Assembly: GCA_016931185.1 (NCBI GenBank)
Contig: JAFGFI010000370.1
Location: 1 to 42,190, forward strand
DNA from: Anaerolineae bacterium
GTDB taxonomy: Bacteria > Chloroflexota > Anaerolineae > B4-G1 > SLSP01
Direction: 5' to 3'
Length of the DNA stretch: 42,190 nt
Below, one piece after another: positions 23,482 to 33,200 of the stretch (positions are counted from its first letter, which is position 1; every line of letters begins with the position of its first letter). The translations under genes and the position numbers were made by a program. The notes beneath the pieces are model-generated. The model was not told where the DNA came from. It ran no database searches and saw nothing but the letters and a program-made list of their open reading frames with translations.

Positions 23482-24038
23482 AGCTGGATGGTTTCGCGAT
23501 ACTGTTGTGAGCGCGCGTGTTATCCTGGGAGACGGTACCCTCGGCCTCTTTGAAGGCGACGCACTGGATATGATCTACGAAGCGGAAGGCATCACAGGAT
23601 TGATTACTGAAGTGACCCTTAAAATCCAGCCGGATGAGGAATTAGATATCCTCTCTCTTGGATGTGCAGATGCCCACGACTTACAGCATCTACTGGAAGG
23701 TATTATGGATGCCGATCTGCCCATCTGGTCAATGCACTTCATCAATCCACGCATGGCGAAAATGAAAAACCGCGCGCCACTGATGACGCATCACGGTCAT
23801 CCCATTGAAGAACGCGTGTTACTGCCTGCTTCCTACATCCTCACATTGGCCTTTCGCAAGCGGGACGCAGAAACGGTGCGTACTGAACTTGCCAAACGGA
23901 TGCAGGCGGCTACAGACACCCGGACCGCGCATTGCGAGGCGGAACTACTCAGCGAAAAGATCGCCCATCACGAGTGGGAACACCGCTTCCGCATTATGAC
24001 CGTCAAGCGGCTAGGGCCCGAGCCTGGTCCCCGCCGAA

Positions 24039-26135
24039 GTGGTAGTGACGCTCTCCGGCCTGGGTGCAATGATGGCCGAGGTGGAAGAGAAAGTAGACCA
24101 ACCTGTCGTGAAAGAGGGAATGCTCATCCGCAAAGGGCAGAACGGCAAACCAGAAGTGGTTATCCTGGGTTTCATCCCCGCCGATCAGCGCAAGTTTACG
24201 TACAATTTCGTCTTCCCACTCTCGCTCACTATCGCGCGTATCGCCGAGAAATACGGCGGGCGGCCTTACGCGACCGGTCTCTACTATACCCAGATAGCAG
24301 CCAAAATCCTGGGCAAGAAGCGACTTAAAGTTCTGAGAGCATTTAAGGCACAGGCAGACCCTGCCGGTATCCTCAATCCCGGCAAGGTCATCGGCAACGG
24401 ATTGCTCTCACCCGGTGGAATCATCAGCAACGCTTTGATTGCGGCAAACACGTTTGAACCGCTGCTACGGCCTTTCGGCAATGCCGTGATCTCAACAGTC
24501 GGCGAATCTATCCCCGATACTCCCATACGTAACATTCCTGGGGATGTCGCGCGGTACGCTTACGCCTGCTCGCAGTGCGGCTACTGCGTCCAGGAATGTG
24601 ATCAGTATTACGGGCGCGGATGGGAAAGTCAGAGTCCACGCGGCAAATGGTATTGGCTGCGCGAATACCTGGAGGGCCGCGAGGAATGGGATCAATTCAT
24701 GGTAGATACTTTCCTGGTCTGCACCACGTGCGAATTATGTAATCTACGCTGCTCGGCCGTGTTACCTATTGAGCCATCGTGGATGAAGCTGCGTGGCCAG
24801 CTTATCGAAGAGGAAAAACGAATGACATTCCCGCCCTTCGAGATGATGGCAGCCGCCCTCACCGATCAAGGCAATATTTGGGCCGGCTACCGCCGCGAGC
24901 GCGATGCGTGGTTCCCGGAGGATTTACGGGAAAAGCACAGTGGGCGAAAGGCTAAGGCTGTCTATTTCGCTGGATGCACCGCCAGCTACGTTGAACACGA
25001 TATTGGAATGGCGACGGTGCGACTGCTGGACGAAGCGGGCGTGGATTTCACCTACGTAGGTAAGAAGGAAAACTGCTGCGGTACGCCAATGCTCGTGGCG
25101 GGAAAGTGGGAGGTTTTCGCCGAGACGATGAAGAAAAACATCGCTGCCGTCAAAGCTGCCGGGGGCGATATGGTGATCACCTCGTGCCCTGCCTGCAATA
25201 TGATGTGGCGGCACACATACCCGGAATGGTGCAAGAAGTTGGGGATCGAGTATGAAATCACGGCCAAACACTATAGTGAAGTAGTGGCGGAGAAAGTGCG
25301 AAGTGGCGAATTTGCGTTCCCGAACCCACAAGATGCAGGAAAGCAGGGAAGCAAGGGGGAAAGGGAGACGGTGAAGGTGACGTGGCATGATTCTTGCCAT
25401 ATGGGGCGCGTTTCGCATATTTATGAGGAGCCGCGCGACGTGATTAAGGCGATTCCGGGCGTAGAATATGTGGAGATGGAATACAACCGCGATACAGCAC
25501 ACTGCTGCGGCAGCGTGCTCACACTCATTAAAGACCCACCCATCGCCGCCGTGGTAGGCAAACACCGGTTGGACGAAGCCGTCGAGGTAGGCGCAGACAA
25601 AGTGCTGGCAGCCTGTCCTTGCTGCGAGTTCCAGCTCCGTGTTAGTGCAAATAAAAAGCCCGTGCCAGTTGAAGTGGTAGATTTAGCGCGCTTCTGCTCC
25701 GAGGCATTGGGTTATGACTTCCCTGATCCCCACCCGGAGGTCAAAGCACAGTGGGCGGTCTTCGAAGCAATGATCGCGCTGATGACACCACAGGGCTTTG
25801 CCGCCCTAATGGGGACAATGTGGCCAGAACTCATTGACGCAATGCCGCTTGGGATGGGGGCGATGCTACGCCAGATGGGCAAAGTCCCTGGCGCACTGGA
25901 AGCAATGAAGCCGGTGTTCCCCGTACTCTTCCCCAAACTGCTGCCGCTGATGATGCCCAAGGTGATGCCCACAATGTTGGCTCGCGTCGCGGCCCTTATC
26001 CCGATGCCCGATTATATGATCGAGCAAATGCCCGACCTGATGCCAAAGGTGATGGATAATCTGATGCCACACATGATCGATGATTTAGTTCCACTGGTAA
26101 CGGAGCCGATGATCGCGTACTTGAAGGAAATGTAA
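24039..26135 (+). CDS. C-terminal fragment: Fe-S and CCG-domain (GlcF/HdrD-like) part with Met-rich tail
   Basis: The fragment of 698 residues begins with the end of the FAD oxidase (LNPGKVIGNGL, 112-122). Two 4Fe-4S sites follow, Cys 177/180/183/187 and Cys 228/231/234/238. Two CCG domains come next: AGCTASYVEH with ENCCGTPM and TSCPACNMM, then DSCHMGRVSH with AHCCGSVL and AACPCCEFQL. Such domains bind a noncubane cluster and pass electrons to quinone or another carrier (family knowledge). Residues about 570-698 are rich in Met and Pro (GMGAMLRQMGKVP, LPLMMPKVMP, QMPDLMPKVMDNLMP) and match nothing recognised. No good ribosome binding site supports GTG 24039, so it is likely part of the broken fusion. 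Confidence 0.8.
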   Translation: MVVTLSGLGAMMAEVEEKVDQPVVKEGMLIRKGQNGKPEVVILGFIPADQRKFTYNFVFPLSLTIARIAEKYGGRPYATGLYYTQIAAKILGKKRLKVLRAFKAQADPAGILNPGKVIGNGLLSPGGIISNALIAANTFEPLLRPFGNAVISTVGESIPDTPIRNIPGDVARYAYACSQCGYCVQECDQYYGRGWESQSPRGKWYWLREYLEGREEWDQFMVDTFLVCTTCELCNLRCSAVLPIEPSWMKLRGQLIEEEKRMTFPPFEMMAAALTDQGNIWAGYRRERDAWFPEDLREKHSGRKAKAVYFAGCTASYVEHDIGMATVRLLDEAGVDFTYVGKKENCCGTPMLVAGKWEVFAETMKKNIAAVKAAGGDMVITSCPACNMMWRHTYPEWCKKLGIEYEITAKHYSEVVAEKVRSGEFAFPNPQDAGKQGSKGERETVKVTWHDSCHMGRVSHIYEEPRDVIKAIPGVEYVEMEYNRDTAHCCGSVLTLIKDPPIAAVVGKHRLDEAVEVGADKVLAACPCCEFQLRVSANKKPVPVEVVDLARFCSEALGYDFPDPHPEVKAQWAVFEAMIALMTPQGFAALMGTMWPELIDAMPLGMGAMLRQMGKVPGALEAMKPVFPVLFPKLLPLMMPKVMPTMLARVAALIPMPDYMIEQMPDLMPKVMDNLMPHMIDDLVPLVTEPMIAYLKEM

Positions 26136-26161
26136 GGCAGTCAGGTCATTAAGCTATGTAT

Positions 26162-26218
26162 GGTTAGGGGGATTTTTCACTTTTGGATTACGTTCAAAAG
26201 TGAAAAATCCCCCTAACC
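26162..26218. repeat. Perfect 24-bp hairpin, U-run/A-run arm class
   Basis: The arms at 26162-26185 (GGTTAGGGGGATTTTTCAC...) and 26195-26218 are perfect complements around a nine-base loop, 26 bases after the oxidoreductase stop. As in the related hairpins, the T-run is in the 5' arm and no T tract follows. Confidence 0.8.
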
Positions 26219-26389
26219 GATCTTTTGCTCCAACCCGTATCTTTTCTCTTTTTGCAACGTCGTAACAATCAGAGAGGGAATGTAGCGTGTTGAAGGATAA
26301 AGAACATATACACTGTAAATTAACCTTCCTCTCAGGTGTATATCGTACCTTCCCCACAAAAGAAAAGTTAATTTCTAAGGAGGAACAGT

Positions 26390-28948
26390 ATGGATCATAG
26401 AAGATATTTGAAACGTGTAGCTTTGGCCGTAGGATTAGGGATATTCGCCATCATGATAACAATGATGGGGTTTTCTTCATCATTGGCAGCGCAATTGACC
26501 ATGATAGAATCCGGTGTCGCTGATGTATTCGTCGCCATCAATGCTCCGGCACACATCGCCGCCGGAGATACATTTATCGCAAACATCAGCTACGGCAACA
26601 GCGGTACTGCAGATGCACCGGACACACTGTTGACAGCGACGCTACCTGATGGGACTCAGTTCGTCACAGCCACGGATAAACTAGGTATCCCATATCCACC
26701 AGATGTTGTGGAGAACATGCCAGCAGGAAGTGGAGTTCTCTTAACCTGGGATATAGGGACTCTGATCAGTAATACGTGTTGGGGACATATTCTACTCACA
26801 TTGCAATCCGATGCGACACTTTCAGAGGGATACATACTGACCACGACCGCGCAGATCACCACTACGGCAGTTGAATCAGATACCACAAATAACAGCGCGG
26901 GTGCCGTCACAATCATCTCAGAAATGGCAGGAAGCGCGAAACACGTCCACGCAGGATGGGTACTGCCCGGCGATGTGTTGACGTATACCATTGTCCTTAA
27001 TCCTAGCCATCATTTTGGTGGAGGAATAAACGGACGCCGGGTCGTGATGACCGACACATTGCCCTTCAGTCGCCAGGTACGCTTCTTGGGTTGGCATGGG
27101 GCGTTAACGGGAACACAAACAACCTCCCATACACTGCAATGGGAGGGCCGGCTGCGGGCGGGAACATCCCTTACACTACAATACAGACTAGGAGTTGAAA
27201 GCACTGTTACTCCCGGAACCGTATTGACCAACGTAGCCAAGCTTGGCTGGGCTGGACGGCAGTTACAGTTAGCCCCAGTAACCACCGAAGTTGTATTGAA
27301 GGATAATATGTTAGCCGTTGCAGGTGGACAGGAAGGGCAACTCAACCACCGCCACGGAGTAACGCTGACCGTGCCGCCCTTCGCGGTGACGGACACTACC
27401 CGCTTCCAACTCCGGCCCCTGTTCACCGATACCCATCCTATCTCAACACCTCTCAACTGGCAATTTGCGCACTTGGCCTTTGAACTCAATGCCTTCCGCT
27501 TCGGGCAAGAAATTACCCGCTTTGAACGTCCCCTTACACTTACAGTAGGTATCTCCAACACTCACTATGCAGGACTACAGCGTGAGACACTCCGCCTGTG
27601 GACACGTCATGGGCCGGGTGAACCCTGGATAATGCTAGGTGAACCTGCGCGCGTAATGTCCGGTGTACTTGCTTTCACCACCACCCACTTCAGCGAATTT
27701 GCACTCTTTGGACAACCTACCGTGACCCATGCGGCCGATCTGGCTGTAGAACTTTTCACACCGCTCCACGTCGCCGCAGGGGAAACTTTCACGGCCAATA
27801 TCACTTACGCAAACTTTGGCACAGAGGCGGCCCTAGGCACAGTACTCACGGCAACCCTGCCTACCGGTGTTAACTTTATTACTGCGACCGACACGACGGG
27901 GACGGCCTTCCCACCAACCCGGGTTATCAACAACATATTAAGTTGGGATCTCGGCACAATTGAAGCACATAATCGCCGTTATCATATCTTGTTGATGCTG
28001 GATGTCAATGAAACGATAACAGAGGGAACAACCCTCACGACTACAGCCAGCATTACCACGACAGCTTCCGATAGCGATCACACTAACAACGACGTGATCG
28101 CTGTCAGTTGGGTTTCGGAAATGGCAGGATCGGCCAAGTATGCCCACACTCGTTCCGTGATGCCTGCCGATATCATCACGTATACCATCCGCGTGGCCTA
28201 CAACGGGCCAACAGGGACAATGGGACCCTGGTTTATACTCACCGATACATTGCCTTTCAGCCACCAGGTAAAGTTCCTGGGCTGGGGCGGCATCATCACC
28301 GGGACGGAAATTGATCCACACGCACTGCGCTGGCAAAGCCAGATCAAAGCAGGAGAGCCATTAACACTGCAATACCGGTTAGGCGTGCGCGGTAACATCA
28401 CACCCGGCACGGTGCTTACTAACACAGCCTGGTTAGATTGGAGCGGTCAGCAACTCAGACTCGGGCCGGTCACAACAACAGTCACCCTGCCCCACGGAGG
28501 ATTAGGTGTAGAAGGGCATCAAGGCGGGGAGGTCCATCACCAACTCGGTGTGACCTTAACCGTGCCACCGGACGCAGTTACAGACACCACCCGCTTCCAG
28601 ATCGGACGCCTTTTCACAGATACTCGCCCACTCTCTGTCCCATTCGGTTTACAATTTGCCAACCGTGCCTTTGAACTCACAGCCTTCCGCTTTGGGCAAG
28701 AAGTAAATCACTTCGGACAACCCCTCACCATTACCGTGAGTATCACGGATATTGGCAGCTTTGAGCGTGAATCACTGCGCCTATGGACACGACATGGCCC
28801 GGGAGAAGCGTGGCTAATGATGGGAAAACCTGCGCGTGTTATGTCCGGCACACTTGCCTTCACCACCACCCATTTCAGCCAGTTCGCGCTCTTTGGTGAA
28901 GCCACCGAACGTGTGTATCTACCACTCATTATCCGATCTGGCAAATAA
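26390..28948 (+). CDS. Secreted protein with duplicated DUF11-type modules and YLPLIIR tail
   Basis: This 852-residue protein has a signal peptide (RRYLKRVALAVGLGIFAIM, cleavage near SSLAA). The mature part is two near-repeats of about 390 residues. Each starts with a DUF11-like adhesin domain (ADVFVAINAPAHIAAGDTF and ADLAVELFTPLHVAAGETF), then TDTLPFSRQVRFLGW or TDTLPFSHQVKFLGW, and ends with LTVPP, FRFGQE, LRLWTRHGPGE and LAFTTTHFS. It ends with ERVYLPLIIRSGK, like the large protein at 33901. Proteins of this kind are usually cell-surface or structural; no enzyme motif was seen. AAGGAGG supports ATG 26390. The 254 bases upstream hold the hairpin at 26162 and no clear promoter. Confidence 0.8.
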   Translation: MDHRRYLKRVALAVGLGIFAIMITMMGFSSSLAAQLTMIESGVADVFVAINAPAHIAAGDTFIANISYGNSGTADAPDTLLTATLPDGTQFVTATDKLGIPYPPDVVENMPAGSGVLLTWDIGTLISNTCWGHILLTLQSDATLSEGYILTTTAQITTTAVESDTTNNSAGAVTIISEMAGSAKHVHAGWVLPGDVLTYTIVLNPSHHFGGGINGRRVVMTDTLPFSRQVRFLGWHGALTGTQTTSHTLQWEGRLRAGTSLTLQYRLGVESTVTPGTVLTNVAKLGWAGRQLQLAPVTTEVVLKDNMLAVAGGQEGQLNHRHGVTLTVPPFAVTDTTRFQLRPLFTDTHPISTPLNWQFAHLAFELNAFRFGQEITRFERPLTLTVGISNTHYAGLQRETLRLWTRHGPGEPWIMLGEPARVMSGVLAFTTTHFSEFALFGQPTVTHAADLAVELFTPLHVAAGETFTANITYANFGTEAALGTVLTATLPTGVNFITATDTTGTAFPPTRVINNILSWDLGTIEAHNRRYHILLMLDVNETITEGTTLTTTASITTTASDSDHTNNDVIAVSWVSEMAGSAKYAHTRSVMPADIITYTIRVAYNGPTGTMGPWFILTDTLPFSHQVKFLGWGGIITGTEIDPHALRWQSQIKAGEPLTLQYRLGVRGNITPGTVLTNTAWLDWSGQQLRLGPVTTTVTLPHGGLGVEGHQGGEVHHQLGVTLTVPPDAVTDTTRFQIGRLFTDTRPLSVPFGLQFANRAFELTAFRFGQEVNHFGQPLTITVSITDIGSFERESLRLWTRHGPGEAWLMMGKPARVMSGTLAFTTTHFSQFALFGEATERVYLPLIIRSGK

Positions 28949-28986
28949 TGCGTCGTGTCATTCTCAATATAAACCCATCCTTTCTG

Positions 28987-29016
28987 GCCCGGTATATTCA
29001 TGCCGGGCTATTTTTT
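28987..29016 (+). terminator. Rho-independent terminator after the DUF11 protein gene
   Basis: GCCCGG (28987-28992) pairs with CCGGGC (29003-29008), followed by TA and six T residues, 38 bases past the stop codon. Confidence 0.85.
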
Positions 29017-29027
29017 ATTTAAAAACG

Positions 29028-29056
29028 TTGCAAGAGATGTAAAAATCTGCTATAGT
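29028..29056 (+). promoter_or_regulatory. Promoter of the cytidylate-kinase-like gene
   Basis: TTGCAA (29028-29033) and TATAGT (29051-29056) are 17 bases apart, just after the terminator and 54 bases before the start codon at 29111. Confidence 0.6.
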
Positions 29057-29110
29057 AGAGGTAGAGTTCCTTTATTCTCTCATACTCACCCACAATTAAG
29101 GAGGTGTGAC

Positions 29111-29749
29111 ATGGCGGTAATTACAATTTCACGGCAGTATGGCAGTGGAGCACGAGAAATAGCAGAACGTCTATGCAATATATTAGGCTATCGTTATTTT
29201 GATAAAAATCTTATGGTACGTGTCGCCGCAGAGGTAGGACTTTCCGAAGACGAAATCATTGACTTCTCCGAGGAAAACTACAAAGTGCGGACGTTTATGG
29301 ACCGGTTACTTGGCAGAGCCAAACCCACCAGCATGGCCGGCAGTGGAGCACTCAAAGTGGAGTCCCTGGACGAAGCTCAATGTGTGAATCTGGTCAAGGA
29401 TACTATCCTGGCAGCCTATAACCAGGACAATGTGGTCATTATAGGACGTGGAGGCCAGGCTATCTTGAGAGAAAAACCCGGCGTGTTACATGTACGCCTT
29501 GAAGCGCCGTTAGGGGCGCGAACCTTGCGGGTTAAGGAGCGCGAAAATATCAGCATGGAAGAGGCCAGCACATTGGTAAAGGAAAAAGAATCCGCCGCCG
29601 CTGCATATCTGCTGCACTTCTTTGATATTGAGTGGGAGCACCCTATGCTCTATCATCTTATACTCAACACAGGACGCTGGGATTTAGATGCGGCAACCGC
29701 GATCATTGTCAATGCTCTCACTTACTTACGCAGCACGAAACTCTCATGA
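29111..29749 (+). CDS. Cytidylate-kinase-like family protein
   Basis: This 212-residue protein starts MAVITISRQYGSGAREIAERL, a P-loop region seen in cytidylate-kinase-like proteins (AAA_26 group), followed by YFDKNLMVRVA and VVIIGRGGQAILRE, then HVRLEAPLGARTLRVKERE. These are nucleotide-binding and phosphoryl-transfer landmarks; unlike CMP kinase proper, members are usually of undefined substrate. ATG 29111 has the strong site AAGGAGGTG. An upstream frame opening at 29000 would run through the terminator and promoter, so it was rejected. It is a single-gene unit. Confidence 0.85.
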   Translation: MAVITISRQYGSGAREIAERLCNILGYRYFDKNLMVRVAAEVGLSEDEIIDFSEENYKVRTFMDRLLGRAKPTSMAGSGALKVESLDEAQCVNLVKDTILAAYNQDNVVIIGRGGQAILREKPGVLHVRLEAPLGARTLRVKERENISMEEASTLVKEKESAAAAYLLHFFDIEWEHPMLYHLILNTGRWDLDAATAIIVNALTYLRSTKLS

Positions 29750-29764
29750 TGGGTGTCATCTTGA

Positions 29765-29876
29765 GGGTGTGTTCCATGTCAGTTGGAGAATGTACTGTTA
29801 TAAAACGTCAAACATAAAATACAACGGATTTTGACGTTTGGCGTTTTATTGGATAGTTAACTCATAGACACACCCT
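29765..29876. repeat. Small inverted-repeat element, family M2, copy 3
   Basis: GGGTGTGTTCCATGTCAGTT at the left and AACTCATAGACACACCCT at 29859-29876 are imperfect inverse copies matching the M2 termini. Inside, ATAAAACGTCAAAC and GTTTGGCGTTTTAT form a hairpin, and ACGTCAAAC recalls the array in copy 2. It starts 15 bases after the kinase-like gene. Confidence 0.6.
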
Positions 29877-29900
29877 ATTCTTTTACGGGCGCTTACAGGG

Positions 29901-29948
29901 AAAAGAAGACATGCGATTCTCTTTGGCAGAGTGTTGCGTGTCTTCTTT
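29901..29948 (+). terminator. Imperfect hairpin in the 495-base gap before the PFOR gene
   Basis: AAAGAAGACATGC (29902-29914) pairs with GCGTGTCTTCTTT (29936-29948) with one G-U pair. A weak T-rich end is inside the 3' arm. It may end the upstream transcript. The remaining gap holds an M2 element, the repeat at 29984 and the PFOR promoter. Confidence 0.4.
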
Positions 29949-29983
29949 CCGGTTAGGTCCATCTGTGCTTTTAAGAAAATCTG

Positions 29984-30054
29984 AGTTATCGCACTTGACT
30001 TGAGCATAAGTCAGACCACAAAAGTCTTACGAGGAGTCTGTTTTGCCAAGTGCT
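29984..30054. repeat. Palindromic repeat related to 22443-22502
   Basis: GTTATCGCACTTGACTTGAG near 29985 matches, in opposite orientation, the fragment at 22443-22502 over about 45 bases. GCACTTG at 29991 and CAAGTGC at 30048 pair, closing the unit. Its first bases resemble the M1 terminus GGCTATCGCATTTG. Confidence 0.5.
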
Positions 30055-30123
30055 TACGTTGGATAAACAGCGTGCAAAATGCCGCCATCTGTACTTTTGT
30101 AGTCTTTGATCTCAAATGTTCCT

Positions 30124-30151
30124 TTGACGCAGGAAAACGCTATGCTATAAT
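30124..30151 (+). promoter_or_regulatory. Promoter of the pyruvate:ferredoxin oxidoreductase gene
   Basis: TTGACG (30124-30129) and TATAAT (30146-30151) are separated by 16 bases. The leader of about 85 bases holds a small hairpin (GCCATT and AATGGC near 30180) and a second TATAAT near 30194. An AGGAGG site precedes the gene. Confidence 0.65.
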
Positions 30152-30244
30152 TTGAGTATAAGTATAGTTATTACTGTGCCATTCAGAAATGGCCTATAAT
30201 GAGTTTACGAAAAGATCCTTATAATAACCTCAGGAGGTTTTTTT

Positions 30245-33200
30245 ATGACAGAGCGTAAGATGGTAGTGGTAGATGGTAATACGGCGTGTACTTATGTTGC
30301 TCACAAGATCAACGAAGTCATTGCCATTTACCCAATTACTCCCTCCAGTTCGATGGGCGAGATGGCAGATGCCTTCTCGGCTGCGGGACAAACAAATATT
30401 TGGGGGACTGTACCCCTGGTTGTGGAAATGCAGTCCGAAGGTGGCGCGGCGGCGGCGGTTCACGGTGCATTACAAACCGGTTCTTTGACGACAACTTTTA
30501 CCGCATCCCAAGGCTTAATGTTAATGATCCCCAGTATGTACAAGATAGCCGGGGAGCTAACGTCAGCGGTAATCCATGTAGCAGCCCGCAGTTTGGCAAC
30601 CCAGGCCCTTTCTATTTTTGGTGACCATAGTGACGTTATGGCAGTCCGCGCGACAGGCTTTGCTATGATGCCGAGTAGTTCAGTGCTAGAAGCTCAAGAT
30701 TTCGCGTTGATTTCCCAGGCTGCTACCCTAGAAGCCCGCGTCCCCTTCTTACACTTCTTTGACGGTTTTCGCACAACCAACGAGTTGAACAAGATTGAAC
30801 AGTTGACCCGTGATGATATCAAAGCGATGATTGACGACGACCTGGTACGCGAGCACCGCGCGCGCGCACTCAATCCTGATAAACCTATCCTGCGCGGTAC
30901 CTCACAAGGGCCTGATGTCTACTTCCAGGGTCGTGAAACGGTCAACCCCTATTACCTCAAAACTCCAGAAATTGTTCAGAAGGTCATGGATAAATTCGCT
31001 AAAGTAGTGGGCCGCGAGTATCATCTTTTTGACTACGTCGGCGCGCCTGATGCCGAGCACGTAATTGTGTTAATGGGATCTGGTGCTGAGGTAGCCCATG
31101 AAACCGTTGAGTATCTGGTTGCACAGGGCGAAAAGGTCGGTCTGCTCAAAGTGCGTCTTTATCGCCCATTTAGTGTTGAAGCATTCTCTGCCGCGTTGCC
31201 GGCAACTGTCAAACTAATTGCCGCGCTGGATCGCACCAAGGAACCCGGCAGTGCCGGCGAACCCCTGTATCTTGACCTTATTACCGCGTTGACCGAAACC
31301 GGACGCAGTGACATCAAAGTTATTGGCGGACGCTACGGGCTGTCAAGCAAAGAATTCACACCGGCGATGGTCAAGGGTATCTTTGATGAAATGAAAAAGG
31401 ATAATCCCAAGAATCATTTCACCGTAGGTATCAACGATGACGTCACACATACCAGCATTGAATATGATCCATCCTTCAATATTGAACCCGGCAATGTGAC
31501 CCGCGCGCTATTCTACGGATTAGGTTCAGATGGTACGGTGGGGGCGAATCACGATACCATTGAGATTATCGGTATGGAGACGGATAACTACGCGCAGGGA
31601 TATTTTGCCTATGATGCCAAAAAATCGGGTGGGTACACGATATCACACTTGCGCTTCGGGCCACGCCCCATCCGCCAGACGTGTTTGATCACATCCGCGA
31701 GTTTCATCGGTTGCCATCAATTTGTATTTCTTGAAAAGCTGGATGTGTTAGGGCCTGCTCAGAAGGGCGCAACCTTCTTGTTAAATACTCCTTACGCCCC
31801 TGAAGAAACCTGGGATAAAATGCCACGTCACATTCAGCAGCAGATTATTGACAAAAAGCTCAAGTTCTACGCGATCAATGCTTACGAAGTCGCAAAACAG
31901 GCCGGAATGCCGGGTCGCATTAACACCATTATGCAGACCTGCTTCTTTGCACTCTCCGGGGTGTTGCCCAGAGATGAGGCCATTGCAAAGATTAAAGAGG
32001 CCATTCACAAGCGCTTTATCAGAAAGGGCGAAAATGTTGTTAGGATGAACTACGCCGCGGTAGATAACGCGCTGGCGAATATGGTCGAGATTGAGGTGCC
32101 TGCCGAAGCAACCAGCACCGTTGAGGTACCTCCTGTAATGGTTCCCGGCGGCCCGGATTTTGTTTACGAAGTCGCGGCCAAAATTGCCGCGTTGCGCGGT
32201 GATGAGGTACCTGTCTCCGCAATGCCCGTTGATGGCACCTTCCCCACCGGCACAACACAGTATGAGAAGCGCAGTGTCGCGCTAGAGATGCCTGTGTGGA
32301 ATCCTGATGTCTGCATCCAATGTGGCAAGTGCGCGATGGCCTGCCCGCATGCCGTGATTCGAATGAAGGTTTATGAACCTGAAATCCTGGAAAACGCACC
32401 GGAAGGCTTCCAGTTTGCCGACGCCAAGGGCCGCAAATTCGAGGGCAAGAAATTTACAATCCAGGCCGCGCCAGAGGACTGCACCGGCTGTGGCCTGTGT
32501 GTAGAAACCTGCCCGGCGAACGACAAGGAAAACCCTGGCCGTAAAGCCATCAATATGACCCCGCAGCCACCCATTCGCGCGCAGCAGCGTGAGTACTGGA
32601 ATTTCTTCTTTAACGAGATTCCTGACTACGACCGCGCTGACTTGAATTTGAACTTGGTGAAGGAAACGCAGCTTTTACGCCCGTTATTTGAGTTCTCCGG
32701 CGCGTGCCCTGGTTGTGGTGAAGCGCCCTACGTCCGCCTGCTCAGCCAGCTTTTTGGCGACCGCGCGATTATCTCCAATGCTACCGGATGTTCTTCGATC
32801 TACGGAGGGCATATGCCCACAACGCCCTATACCAAGAATGCGGATGGCCGTGGGCCAAGCTGGAACAATAGCTTGTTCGAGGATAACGCTGAGTTTGGTT
32901 ATGGTTTCCGCCTGACATTGGACAAGCAAGAGGAATATGCTTGTGAGTTGGTTGAGAAATTCCGTGATAAATTGGGAAACGAGTTAGCCGACGGGCTGCT
33001 CACAGCAGAACAGATGACCGAGGCCAATTATGCCGCGCAGCGTGACCGTGTCGTGCAGCTAAAGGTCCGCCTGGCCGAAGAAGATAGCCCCGCGGCCAAG
33101 GATTTGTTAAGCCTGGCCGATGTGTTAGTACGTCGCTCCGTTTGGATTTTGGGTGGCGATGGGTGGGCCTATGACATTGGCTACGGCGGATTGGACCACG

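Larger units (their letters stand above)
22987..26135 (+). pseudogene. FAD-linked oxidase / Fe-S CCG oxidoreductase fusion broken by two frameshifts
   Basis: Three consecutive reading frames together encode one protein of about 1,048 residues: a GlcD-like FAD-binding oxidase followed by a GlcF/HdrD-like Fe-S part, as in D-lactate or glycolate dehydrogenase fusions. Removing one T at 23476/23477 joins GFGS to YEAGWFRDTVV, and removing one G at 24020 joins KRLGP to SLVPAEVVVT, restoring family sequence exactly. Both are single-base insertions next to short runs (TT and CCC). The rest of the gene is well preserved, so a recent mutation or an assembly error is more likely than old decay. GGAGG precedes ATG 22987. 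It follows arsR and is probably regulated by it. Confidence 0.8.

Noticed and set aside
24924..25565. 213-codon open frame on the minus strand opposite the CCG domains
   Set aside because: The plus strand has intact cysteine motifs through the whole stretch; the antisense product is not recognisable.
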